Of a DNA stretch of 64,000 nt, positions 1 through 7,829 are shown piece after piece (positions within the stretch are counted from its first letter, which is position 1; each line of letters opens with the position of its first letter). The notes under the pieces are model-generated. The model saw only the letters and a program-made list of their open reading frames with translations, was not told where the DNA came from and ran no database searches. Both the position numbers and the translations under genes were made by a program. The stretch is from Aquabacterium sp. (GTDB lineage Bacteria; Pseudomonadota; Gammaproteobacteria; Burkholderiales; Burkholderiaceae_C), in contig NZ_JAQSDR010000033.1 of the NCBI RefSeq assembly GCF_029946005.1, positions 1 to 64,000 of the forward strand, written 5' to 3'.

Positions 1-29
1 AAAAACCTGAATTATTCAAGAAGCGCGTT

Positions 30-35
30 TATAAC
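30..35 (+). promoter_or_regulatory. possible -10 element before the CDF exporter gene
   Basis: TATAAC lies 50 bases before the chosen start of the first gene. An 11-base perfect palindrome (TGAATTATTCA, 8-18) precedes it and could be an operator. The window begins here, so the -35 region is cut off and the call is weak. Confidence 0.2.
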
Positions 36-84
36 CAGCCGGGACTTGACAGTTAGTCTCTTGCCAGCCATCAGGACATCCCAC

Positions 85-1002
85 ATGAGCGCCGGACACG
101 ACCACGCCGATCACCACCATGGCCACGGGCACGTCCACGCGCCTGCCAACTTCAACCAGGCTTTCGCCATCGGCATCGGTCTGAACGCGGCTTTCGTCGC
201 CATCGAAGCCTTCTATGGCTGGAAAGTGAATTCCCTGGCCCTGCTGGCCGATGCGGGTCACAACCTCAGCGATGTCGCGGGGCTGGTGCTGGCCTGGGGC
301 GGCGCCTTGGCGGGCAAGCTGCAGCCCAGTGCGCGCAACACCTATGGTTTCAAGCGAGCGTCCATCCTGGCGGCGTTCGCCAACGCGGTGTTGCTGCTGG
401 TGGCCATGGGCTCACTCGCCTGGGAGGCCGTGGGACGGTTCAGTTCGCCCGTGCCCACACAGGGTGTCACCGTCATGGTGGTGGCGGGCATTGGCATTGT
501 GGTCAACACCGCCACGGCCTTGCTGTTCATGCGCGGTAGCGCGCACGACTTGAACATCCGCGGGGCCTTTTTGCACATGGCCGGCGATGCCTTGGTCTCG
601 CTGGGCGTGGTCATCGCGGGGGGCTTGACCTTGAAGTTCGGCTGGAACTGGCTGGACCCGGCCGTCAGCCTCGCCATTGCCGCGGTGATCGTGGCGGGCA
701 CCTGGGGCCTGTTCCGCCAATCCATGCACCTGTTGTTCGATGGTGTGCCCGATCGCATCGACCTGGGTGCTGTGAAAGGCTACCTTCAATCCCTGCCAGG
801 CATTGAGCGCGTGCATGACCTGCACGTGTGGGCCATGGGCAGCTCAGAGGTGGCCATGACCGCGCACTTGGTCATGCCCACCGGTCACCCGGACGATGTT
901 TTTCTGAAGAACATGACTCAGCAATTGCACGACCAGTTCGACATCGACCACGTGACCGTGCAAGTGGTCCAGGTGCCGTTCACTCGCCCTTGTCAGGCCT
1001 GA
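85..1002 (+). CDS. cation diffusion facilitator, CzcD/ZitB-type metal exporter
   Basis: Predicted inner-membrane divalent cation/proton antiporter of 305 residues, probably exporting Zn2+ and perhaps Co2+ or Cd2+. The N-terminus is very His-rich (HDHADHHHGHGHVH). Six hydrophobic segments follow, with the two family metal-site motifs visible in TM2 (LLADAGHNLSD) and TM5 (HMAGDALVS). The C-terminal cytoplasmic domain contains the usual HDLHVW motif. A TTG at 46 would add 13 residues, but the ATG at 85 has AGGA eight bases upstream and puts the His-rich tail at the N-terminus, so I prefer it. The next gene starts two bases after the stop, suggesting translational coupling. CDF membership is clear; the metal is inferred. 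Confidence 0.93.
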   Translation: MSAGHDHADHHHGHGHVHAPANFNQAFAIGIGLNAAFVAIEAFYGWKVNSLALLADAGHNLSDVAGLVLAWGGALAGKLQPSARNTYGFKRASILAAFANAVLLLVAMGSLAWEAVGRFSSPVPTQGVTVMVVAGIGIVVNTATALLFMRGSAHDLNIRGAFLHMAGDALVSLGVVIAGGLTLKFGWNWLDPAVSLAIAAVIVAGTWGLFRQSMHLLFDGVPDRIDLGAVKGYLQSLPGIERVHDLHVWAMGSSEVAMTAHLVMPTGHPDDVFLKNMTQQLHDQFDIDHVTVQVVQVPFTRPCQA

Positions 1003-1004
1003 TC

Positions 1005-2345
1005 ATGACGACCTCATTGCCGACCAGCGCCGACATGGCCGAGGCTTTGAACCTGGCTTGCCATTGCCGGACCTTGAGCCCCGACCTGCTGCGCCAACAG
1101 CTTGAACGCGACCCCAGCCTGGCGGGCTTGGCCGAGAGCCTGGCGCAAACGCGGCCGCACCTGTTCTCGTCCACGGTGGTGTTCCTCTCCAGTGCGGTCT
1201 ACCAGCGGATTGCCCAGCTCGTGACCGCCATTGAGCGGGTCATCGCGCTGTCGGCTTACCAGGCGCAGGCCCTAGGTCGGGCGCCAGCCATTGCGCAGCG
1301 GGCGCGGGCGCCCTTGGGCGTGTTCATGGGCTACGACTTTCACCTGGGGCCCCAAGGGCCTCAACTGATCGAGATCAACACCAACGCGGGCGGCGCCATG
1401 TTGAACGCCGCGCTGGCCCATGCCCAGCATGCCTGTTGTGCGGCCATGGATTGGGCCTTCCCTTTGAAACAGCTCAGCCGGGCCTCGCTGGACCAGCTGT
1501 TCTTTGACATGTTCGCCGCCGAGTGGCGCTTGCAGCGTGGGGACGCCCCCTGGTTGTCCATCGTGATCGTGGACGACCAGCCCGACGCGCAGTATCTGGC
1601 GCCGGAGTTCACCCTGTTCAGGCAACTGTTCGAGCAGCACGGCGTGACCGCCAGCATTGCCGATCCGGCCGCGCTTGAGTGGCATGACGGCCGGTTGTGG
1701 CACCAGGGCAAGGCGGTTGACATGGTCTACAACCGCCTCACCGACTTCTACCTGAGCGAGGCCCCTCATCAAGCCTTGCGCGCTGCCTTTGAGGCCGAGG
1801 CGGTGGTGGTGACCCCGCACCCGCGCGCCCATGCCTTGTACGCTGACAAGCGAAACTTGATCGCCCTGAGTGACGACGCCATGCTGCAAGCCTGGGGCGT
1901 GCCCCCACAGGACCGGGCACTGTTGAGCGCGGGCGTGCCTCACACCCAGTTGGTGACCACCGACAAGGCCGATGGATTGTGGGCTCAACGTCGCCAGCTG
2001 TTCTTCAAGCCGGTGGGGGGCTACGCTGGCAAGGCCGCCTACCGAGGTGAAAAGCTCACCCGGGGTGTCTGGTCCGACATCCTCGCCGGCGACTTCGTGG
2101 CCCAGGCCCTGGTGCCTCCCAGCCAACGTGTGGCAGAGGTCGACGGTGATTTGAAAGACCTGAAGTTCGACGTGCGCGCGTATGTCTACAACGGGCAGGT
2201 GCAGTTGTTGGCGGCGCGCATGTATTCTGGCCAGACCACGAACTTCCGCACTCCAGGCGGTGGCTTTGCCCCCGTGTTGGTGGTGGACGAAAACGGGGCA
2301 TCACCCGACCAAGCGGGTGCTTCATGCCTCGCACCGAACGCATAG
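1005..2345 (+). CDS. ATP-grasp-like protein of unknown function
   Basis: A 446-residue soluble protein that I cannot assign to a named enzyme. The fold is suggested by an acidic/Asn motif (LIEINTNAGGAML), a central lysine region (YADKRNLIALSDD), a glycine-rich loop after a lysine (FFKPVGGYAGKAAYRG) and a late basic segment (LKFDVRAYVYNG). Together these resemble glutathione-synthetase-like ATP-grasp ligases, which join a carboxylate to an amine or thiol. The substrate is unknown. It starts two bases after the CDF stop and is very probably co-transcribed with it, which suggests a role in metal handling. No signal peptide is visible. The last residues (AGASCLAPNA) are atypical, but I see no frameshift. 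Confidence 0.72.
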   Translation: MTTSLPTSADMAEALNLACHCRTLSPDLLRQQLERDPSLAGLAESLAQTRPHLFSSTVVFLSSAVYQRIAQLVTAIERVIALSAYQAQALGRAPAIAQRARAPLGVFMGYDFHLGPQGPQLIEINTNAGGAMLNAALAHAQHACCAAMDWAFPLKQLSRASLDQLFFDMFAAEWRLQRGDAPWLSIVIVDDQPDAQYLAPEFTLFRQLFEQHGVTASIADPAALEWHDGRLWHQGKAVDMVYNRLTDFYLSEAPHQALRAAFEAEAVVVTPHPRAHALYADKRNLIALSDDAMLQAWGVPPQDRALLSAGVPHTQLVTTDKADGLWAQRRQLFFKPVGGYAGKAAYRGEKLTRGVWSDILAGDFVAQALVPPSQRVAEVDGDLKDLKFDVRAYVYNGQVQLLAARMYSGQTTNFRTPGGGFAPVLVVDENGASPDQAGASCLAPNA

Positions 2346-2385
2346 GCTGTGGGCAAGCGGTGGGGCACCGTTTATGCTGGACACC

Positions 2386-3075
2386 ATGATCACCGTCCAC
2401 CACCTTGAAACCTCCCGTTCGCAGCGCGTGCTGTGGTTGCTTGAAGAGCTGGGCGTGCCCTACGAGCTCAAGATCTACAAACGCAACCGTGTCACCAAGC
2501 TGGCACCGCCCGAATTGAAAGCGGTGCACCCGCTGGGCAAGTCACCCGTCATCACCGATGGCGGCGGCCAGGCCATCGCCGAGTCCGCCGTGATCCTGGA
2601 ATACTTGGTGGACCAGCACGGCGCGCAAGCCCAGGGTGAACTGGCCCATTTGCAGCCTGCCAAAGGCACGCCCGAATACGCCCAGTCGCGTTTCTGGATG
2701 CACTATGCCGAAGGCTCGCTGATGCCTTGGTTGGTGATGAAGCTGGTGTTTCTGGCGATCCCCACGCAACCCATGCCCTTCTTCGTGCGGCCCATTGCGC
2801 GCAAGATGTGTGAGCAGGTGCGCAGCAAGTTGATCGACCCCAACCTGAGCACCGCGTTTGCCTTCATGGAGCAGCACCTGGCCACGCACGCTTGGTTTGC
2901 TGGCGAACACCTCACGGTGGCTGATTTCCAGATGAGCTTCGCGGTTGAGGCCGCGATGGCGCGCGGAGCCGATGCGGCCCGCTACCCCAAGCTGGCCGCC
3001 TACAAGGCCCGCATGGTGGCCCGCCCCGCTTACCAGCGTGCGCTGGCCAAGGGCGGCCCGGTCGTGATGTCCTGA
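2386..3075 (+). CDS. glutathione S-transferase family protein
   Basis: Cytosolic 229-residue protein with an N-terminal thioredoxin-fold domain (about residues 1-80) and an all-helical C-terminal domain. The N-terminus (MITVHHLETSRSQRVLWLL) carries the Ser-Arg-Ser-Gln region where the catalytic Ser sits in beta-class-like bacterial GSTs. The glutathione-binding segment follows (GKSPVITDGGGQAIAESAVI). The predicted role is conjugation or reduction of electrophiles with glutathione; the substrate cannot be told. The ATG at 2386 gives the family-typical N-terminus. An ATG at 2374, better spaced after GGTGGGG, would add four residues. It converges on the aminopeptidase gene with only 10 bases between. 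Confidence 0.88.
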   Translation: MITVHHLETSRSQRVLWLLEELGVPYELKIYKRNRVTKLAPPELKAVHPLGKSPVITDGGGQAIAESAVILEYLVDQHGAQAQGELAHLQPAKGTPEYAQSRFWMHYAEGSLMPWLVMKLVFLAIPTQPMPFFVRPIARKMCEQVRSKLIDPNLSTAFAFMEQHLATHAWFAGEHLTVADFQMSFAVEAAMARGADAARYPKLAAYKARMVARPAYQRALAKGGPVVMS

Positions 3076-3085
3076 GGCTGGTGGC

Positions 3086-4930
3086 TCAGATCGGCTGGGT
3101 GCGTGTTTCCAGCCAGGCCAGGGCCTCGCCACTGACCAGCGGGCGCAGCCGCTTCAGCACTTGAGCGTGGTAGCCGTTGAGCCATTCGACCTCATCCAAG
3201 CGCAGCAGCGACAGGTCGATGCAGCGGGTGTCGATGGGGCACAGGCTCAGCGTCTCAAACGCCAGGTACTCGCCATGCTCGGGATCGCCGGGCGCCGTGT
3301 GGGCCACGCTGGGCGCCACCGGCACGTTGATCACCAGGTTCTCGATGCGGATGCCCCACTGCTTGGGGCGGTACAGGCCCGGCTCGATCGAGGTGATCAT
3401 GCCGGGGTGCATGGCCATGTTGGCATCGGGCACCGCTTTCGAGATCGATTGCGGGCCTTCGTGCACATTCAAAAAGTAGCCCACGCCATGCCCGGTGCCA
3501 TGGCCAAAGTCGATGCCCTCGGCCCACAAAGGCCCGCGTGCAATCGCGTCCAGCATGGGTGACAAGGTGCCGCGTGGATAGCGTGCGCGCGACAAGGCCA
3601 GCGTGCCCTTGAGCACCAGGGTGAAGTCACGTTGCTGCGCCTTGGTCGGGGTGCCAATGGCCCACACGCGCGTGATGTCGGTGGTGCCGCCCAGGTACTG
3701 CGCGCCCGAGTCGATCAGCAGCAAACCCTGCGCCGTCAAGCCTTGCGGCGTGCTCAGCACGGCGAAGCTGTCTGGTGTGGCGCGGTAATGGGGCAGGGCG
3801 CCGTTGGCGTTGAAGCCGGCGATGGTCGGGAAGCTCAGCGACACGAAGCCGGGCTGCTTGACACGCTCGGCGGTCAGGCGTTCGTCAACGGTCAGTTCGC
3901 TGACGTGCTCGCGGCCCAAGGCGGATTCAAACCAGGCATAGAAGGCGCACATGGCGGCACCATCGCGCTCCATGGCTTCGCGCACGAAGGCCGCCTCCGC
4001 GTCGGTCTTGCGCGATTTGGCCAAGGTGGTCGGGTTGATCGATTCAATCACGGCCACGCCGGTGGGCACCGCTTCTCGCAGACCCCAGGTGATGCGCTTG
4101 GGGTCGATCAGCAGGCGGGCGTCCGAGGGCAATGCACGCAAAGCTGGCAGGGCCTGGTCGTAGGGCTGGCAGTGCACGCCGTCCTGCGCCAGGCGCGCCT
4201 GGATGTCGGTGGAAACCTTCTCTGGCGCCACGAACAAGGTGGCACTGTTCAGCGAGATCAGGGCGTGGCCCACGAAAATCGGGTTGTAGTCGACATCGGC
4301 CCCACGAAGGTTCAGCACCCAGGCCAAGTCGTCCAGCGTGGCGATCCAGTGGTGGGTGGCGCCCTTGTCAATCAAGGCCTGGCGCAGAGCAGCCAGCTTG
4401 TCGGCACGGGGGGTTGATGCATGCGGCAGGGTGTGTTCAAACACGGGCACGAGAGGCGGGGCAGGGCGGTTGGGCCAGATGGTGTCCACCGGGTCGTGTG
4501 AGGTGACCAGGGTCCAACTTTCTGGCGCCAGCGCGTCGCGCAAAGCCTGCGTCAAGGCGAGCCCCAGCACCGCGCCATCCACGGCGAGTTGGGCCTGCGG
4601 CGTCATCAGGTTCAGGGCCTTCAGCCAGCCCACATAAGCCGGCACAGCCGCGCCTTCCAGCTTGAACAGGGCGATGCCACTGCCCGCCAACTCGGCCTCG
4701 GCCTGTTCCCAGTAACGGCTGTCGGTGAACAAAGCGGCTTGTTGCTCGGCCACGATCAAGGTGCCGGACGAGCCGGTGAAGCCGCTCAGCCATTCGCGCG
4801 CCTGCCAGCGATCGGGCAGGTACTCGGACAAATGCGGGTCGCTGCTGGGCACCAGGCAGGCGTGCCAGCCTTGCTGGCTCAGGTGTTGGCGCAAGGCCGA
4901 GAGGCGCTGGGGAATGGTCGAAGAAGTCAT
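3086..4930 (-). CDS. pepP: Xaa-Pro aminopeptidase (M24B, aminopeptidase P)
   Basis: Metallopeptidase of 614 residues that removes an N-terminal residue preceding proline. Length and layout match the three-domain type: two creatinase-like N-terminal domains (the first includes SSDPHLSEYLPDRW) and a C-terminal pita-bread catalytic domain. The expected dinuclear metal ligands are visible as Asp in LIDSGAQYLGGTTDITR, His in GHGTGHGVGYFLNVHEG, and Glu in SIEPGLY and AFETLSL. The gene stands alone on the minus strand, 24 bases beyond the stop of the type II NADH dehydrogenase gene and so possibly read through from it. The family call is certain. The symbol is given by function, since E. coli PepP is a shorter two-domain form. 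Confidence 0.93.
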   Translation of the reverse strand: MTSSTIPQRLSALRQHLSQQGWHACLVPSSDPHLSEYLPDRWQAREWLSGFTGSSGTLIVAEQQAALFTDSRYWEQAEAELAGSGIALFKLEGAAVPAYVGWLKALNLMTPQAQLAVDGAVLGLALTQALRDALAPESWTLVTSHDPVDTIWPNRPAPPLVPVFEHTLPHASTPRADKLAALRQALIDKGATHHWIATLDDLAWVLNLRGADVDYNPIFVGHALISLNSATLFVAPEKVSTDIQARLAQDGVHCQPYDQALPALRALPSDARLLIDPKRITWGLREAVPTGVAVIESINPTTLAKSRKTDAEAAFVREAMERDGAAMCAFYAWFESALGREHVSELTVDERLTAERVKQPGFVSLSFPTIAGFNANGALPHYRATPDSFAVLSTPQGLTAQGLLLIDSGAQYLGGTTDITRVWAIGTPTKAQQRDFTLVLKGTLALSRARYPRGTLSPMLDAIARGPLWAEGIDFGHGTGHGVGYFLNVHEGPQSISKAVPDANMAMHPGMITSIEPGLYRPKQWGIRIENLVINVPVAPSVAHTAPGDPEHGEYLAFETLSLCPIDTRCIDLSLLRLDEVEWLNGYHAQVLKRLRPLVSGEALAWLETRTQPI

Positions 4931-4954
4931 GGCCCTATGTTGCCATGATCTGTC

Positions 4955-6397
4955 TCAGGCTGGCGGCGGTGGGGCCGGTGGGTCGCTGCGTGCAGCGGCT
5001 TGGTGGGTGTCTCGCAAATAAGGTGCGATGAAGATCCGCGCGTGCCGCTGCGAGGTGAAATAGGCCCAGGCCCAGTCCATGAACACGAGCATGCGGTTGC
5101 GGAACCCGATCAGGAAGTACACGTGCACGAACAACCAGAACAACCAGGCCGGAAAACCGCTGAACTTGATCTTGATGGACGTGAAGGGCACATCGACCGA
5201 GGCGATGGCCGCGCGTCGGCCAATGGTGGCCAGCGCCCCATAGTCCAGGTAGCGAAAGGCGCCAGCCTCCTCGCCCTGCAGGCGGCGGGCGATGTTCTTC
5301 GCGGCCTTGCGGCCCATTTGCTTGGCGCCGGGGCTGACCCCGGGGACCACGGTGGGGTTCTTGGGGTCCAGGTAGCTTTTGGCACTGGCCAGGTCACCCA
5401 CCACGTAGATGTTGGGGTGGCTGGGCAGGTTCAGTTCGGGCTGAACGATCACGCGCCCGGCACGGTCCACTTCGCAACCTGTGCTTTTGGCCAGCGAGCG
5501 GCCTAGTGGGGATGCGGCCACACCGGCGGCCCAGATCACGGTGCGTGAGGGCAGGAAGTGCGAGACCGTCTGGCTGGTGCCGTCGGCGGCCACGTCCACC
5601 GTGTCGTAGTGGATGCCAAAGGCGGTGATGTTGCTCACCTTGGCGCCCACCAGCACTTCGACGCCCAGGTCCACCAGTTGTTCCTTGGCGCGTTGCGACA
5701 GGTCTGGCGGGAAGGTGCCTAAGACTTGAGGCGCCCCTTCCAGCAGGACCACGCGGGCGTGCCGCGAATCGATGCGGCGGAACTCGGCATGCAGTGTGTG
5801 CTGGGCGATCTCCGACAGCGTGCCGGCCATTTCAACGCCCGTGGGCCCCGCGCCCACAATGGCAAAAGTGAGCCAGGGCTCGCGTTTGGCCAAGTCGGTT
5901 TCGCGCTCCGCCTGCTCAAAAGCGGTCAGCACCCGACGGCGGATGGTGAAGGCATCGCCCAAGGTCTTCAGGCCCGGGGCGTACTTGGCCCAGTCGTCGC
6001 GGCCAAAGTAGCTGTGTGTGGCACCGGAGGCCAGGATCAGATGGTCGAAATGAAGGTGTTCGCCACCGTCCAGCACCACGCAATTCGACGCGGTGTCGAT
6101 CGACATCACCTCGCCCAACAGCACCGTCAGGTTGCCCCGCGCGATCTCGCGGCGCAGGATGTGCCGGATCGGGCCGGCAATGGCGGGCGCTGGCAGACCG
6201 GCTGTGGCCACCTGGTAGAGCAGTGGCTGGAACAGGTGGTGGTTGGTCCGGTCAATGACGATGATCTCGACCGCCGCCTTGGACAGCACCTTGGCCGCTT
6301 CCAGCCCGCCAAATCCGCAACCGACGATGACGACGCGCGGCACAGCGGGGGTCTTGGCGGCGTCAGGGGTGGCGATGGCGTGGGTGGGTCGATTCAT
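4955..6397 (-). CDS. ndh: type II NADH dehydrogenase (NAD(P)/FAD-dependent oxidoreductase)
   Basis: Single-subunit, non-proton-pumping NADH:quinone oxidoreductase of 480 residues. An N-terminal FAD-binding Rossmann motif (VIVGCGFGGLEAAKVL, near residue 25) and a second dinucleotide motif for NADH (IVGAGPTGVEMAGTL, near 180) are both present. The segment following the first (TNHHLFQPLLYQVATAGL) is typical of NDH-2. A hydrophobic stretch near the C-terminus (WLFWLFVHVYFLIGF) fits peripheral attachment to the inner membrane. Expected to feed electrons from NADH to quinone. An operator-like inverted repeat overlaps a possible -10 box just upstream. Confidence 0.92.
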   Translation of the reverse strand: MNRPTHAIATPDAAKTPAVPRVVIVGCGFGGLEAAKVLSKAAVEIIVIDRTNHHLFQPLLYQVATAGLPAPAIAGPIRHILRREIARGNLTVLLGEVMSIDTASNCVVLDGGEHLHFDHLILASGATHSYFGRDDWAKYAPGLKTLGDAFTIRRRVLTAFEQAERETDLAKREPWLTFAIVGAGPTGVEMAGTLSEIAQHTLHAEFRRIDSRHARVVLLEGAPQVLGTFPPDLSQRAKEQLVDLGVEVLVGAKVSNITAFGIHYDTVDVAADGTSQTVSHFLPSRTVIWAAGVAASPLGRSLAKSTGCEVDRAGRVIVQPELNLPSHPNIYVVGDLASAKSYLDPKNPTVVPGVSPGAKQMGRKAAKNIARRLQGEEAGAFRYLDYGALATIGRRAAIASVDVPFTSIKIKFSGFPAWLFWLFVHVYFLIGFRNRMLVFMDWAWAYFTSQRHARIFIAPYLRDTHQAAARSDPPAPPPPA

Positions 6398-6430
6398 GCA
6401 GGGCCGGTATGGAAAAGGGCGTTGGATCGG

Positions 6431-6450
6431 GACTGGCGTTTATACCAGTC
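6431..6450 (-). promoter_or_regulatory. inverted repeat overlapping a putative -10 box upstream of ndh
   Basis: GACTGG and CCAGTC form a perfect 6+6 inverted repeat with an 8-base centre, 34-53 bases upstream of the ndh ATG. Read on the minus strand, the centre contains TATAAA, a plausible -10 element, so a bound regulator would occlude the promoter. No regulator gene lies alongside. The repeat is seen directly; its function is inferred. Confidence 0.35.
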
Positions 6451-6527
6451 GCCCTCGGCTCATGTGGCCCCGCACGGTCGTGGTGCATCCCTTGATCATG
6501 GGGACCGACTCGCCCTTTCCCCCCAAA

Positions 6528-7694
6528 TCAAGTGCCTTGCTCTTGCTTCATCTCGGTTTGAGGAAGGTTCAGGATGAATCTGCCCTTGCCGGCGCGTTTG
6601 GCCTCGTACATGGTCTCGTCCGCCCGCTGGCACAAGGTGCTGGCGTTGTCGCCCACGATGAAGAGCGTGCCGCCAATGCTGGGCGTGACCACCACCGTCT
6701 GGCCATCCAATGGGTGAGGCAAGCTCAGGCGTTCAAGGATGCGGTTGCCAATGCGGCGCACCTCGTCCGGGTGGCCGGCGCCTTCCAGGATCACGGTGAA
6801 CTCGTCGCCAGACAGTCGGCACACGCAGTCGGTCAGGCGCACGCAGGCGTCCAGGCGGCGGCCGACCTCCACCAGCACTTGGTCGCCTGCTGCGTGTCCG
6901 TGGCGGTCGTTCACCAACTTGAAGCCGTCCAGGTCCACATAAAGCACCGCCATGGTCTGGGGTTGGCGGCGGGCACGCGACATGGCCTGCTGCAGGCGCT
7001 CGCCAAAGGCCCGGCGGTTGGGCAGCCCGGTCAGGCTGTCATGGCGGGCTTGCTCGGCCAGCACGCGCTGCTGTTGCTTGAGCGCCGTGATGTCGTTGAA
7101 GGTGCGGATGTGCTGGGTGATCTGGCCCGCCTCGTTGCGCAGGGCGGTCACGGTCAGGCAGGTGTCGATTTGCTGCCCATCGGCGCAGGTCTGGGTGCTT
7201 TCACCGGACCAGCGCCCGCCTGCCTCCAGCGAGGCGCGCACGCCGTTCAGGTGTGAGTTGCGCAAAGGCGCCATGCCCAGCAACTCGGCGCTGTGGCCCA
7301 TGACCTCGGAAGGACTCAACCCCGTCATCGCCAGAAAAGCGGGGTTGACCATGACGATGCGGTCCAGCCCGTCGCTCACCACCACGGCGTCGCCACAGGC
7401 TTGCAGCACCTGGGACGACAAGGCGTTTACTTTGGACGGTGGCTCGGCCATGGCGGGCAAGGTCGCGGGCAAGGGCCCCGACTTCGTCCAATGTTGGCGT
7501 TGCATTCGCCAGCATCGAAGCCCCAAAAGGCTCAAAAGCAGCAATGCCCCGGCTTGAGTCACCGGATTGGAAGAGGACGACAGCTCGTATCCGACACCCA
7601 GGGAAGCCAGCATGGGCAAGGCCAAAGCCCAGGCTGATGGATGACGAAACTGATTGGGCGTCCCCACGATCATCGACGTAAGGAACGAAGACAT
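6528..7694 (-). CDS. membrane PAS-GGDEF diguanylate cyclase
   Basis: 388-residue signalling protein predicted to make cyclic di-GMP from two GTP. Two hydrophobic segments lie at about residues 21-36 and 46-60, a PAS domain at about 90-205 (VSDGLDRIVMVNPAF), and a GGDEF domain from about 215. The active-site signature is SGDEF at about 295-299, an accepted variant. An RLTD tetrad five residues before it matches the RxxD inhibitory site, so product feedback is likely. The ATG at 7694 is preceded by AGGGG at good spacing. The much longer open frame upstream overlaps the divergent kinase gene and is not credible. C-di-GMP output fits the presence of flagellar genes in this genome. Confidence 0.9.
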   Translation of the reverse strand: MSSFLTSMIVGTPNQFRHPSAWALALPMLASLGVGYELSSSSNPVTQAGALLLLSLLGLRCWRMQRQHWTKSGPLPATLPAMAEPPSKVNALSSQVLQACGDAVVVSDGLDRIVMVNPAFLAMTGLSPSEVMGHSAELLGMAPLRNSHLNGVRASLEAGGRWSGESTQTCADGQQIDTCLTVTALRNEAGQITQHIRTFNDITALKQQQRVLAEQARHDSLTGLPNRRAFGERLQQAMSRARRQPQTMAVLYVDLDGFKLVNDRHGHAAGDQVLVEVGRRLDACVRLTDCVCRLSGDEFTVILEGAGHPDEVRRIGNRILERLSLPHPLDGQTVVVTPSIGGTLFIVGDNASTLCQRADETMYEAKRAGKGRFILNLPQTEMKQEQGT

Positions 7695-7829
7695 GGACAC
7701 CCCTGCTGCAAATGACAGCTGAGGTATTTTCGGACGAATATGATCAACCTTAAGCATAAATAACGGCCTTGAAATGCCCACAGACATGTGGAGTAAGCTG
7801 CATGGTTCGACTGGAGATGCCCATTTGCC
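7695..7829. promoter_or_regulatory. divergent intergenic region between cyclase and kinase genes
   Basis: This 135-base gap is AT-richer than its surroundings (around 7725-7770) and must hold the promoters of both divergent signalling genes. I see no convincing -35/-10 pair and no clear inverted repeat. Confidence 0.4.
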
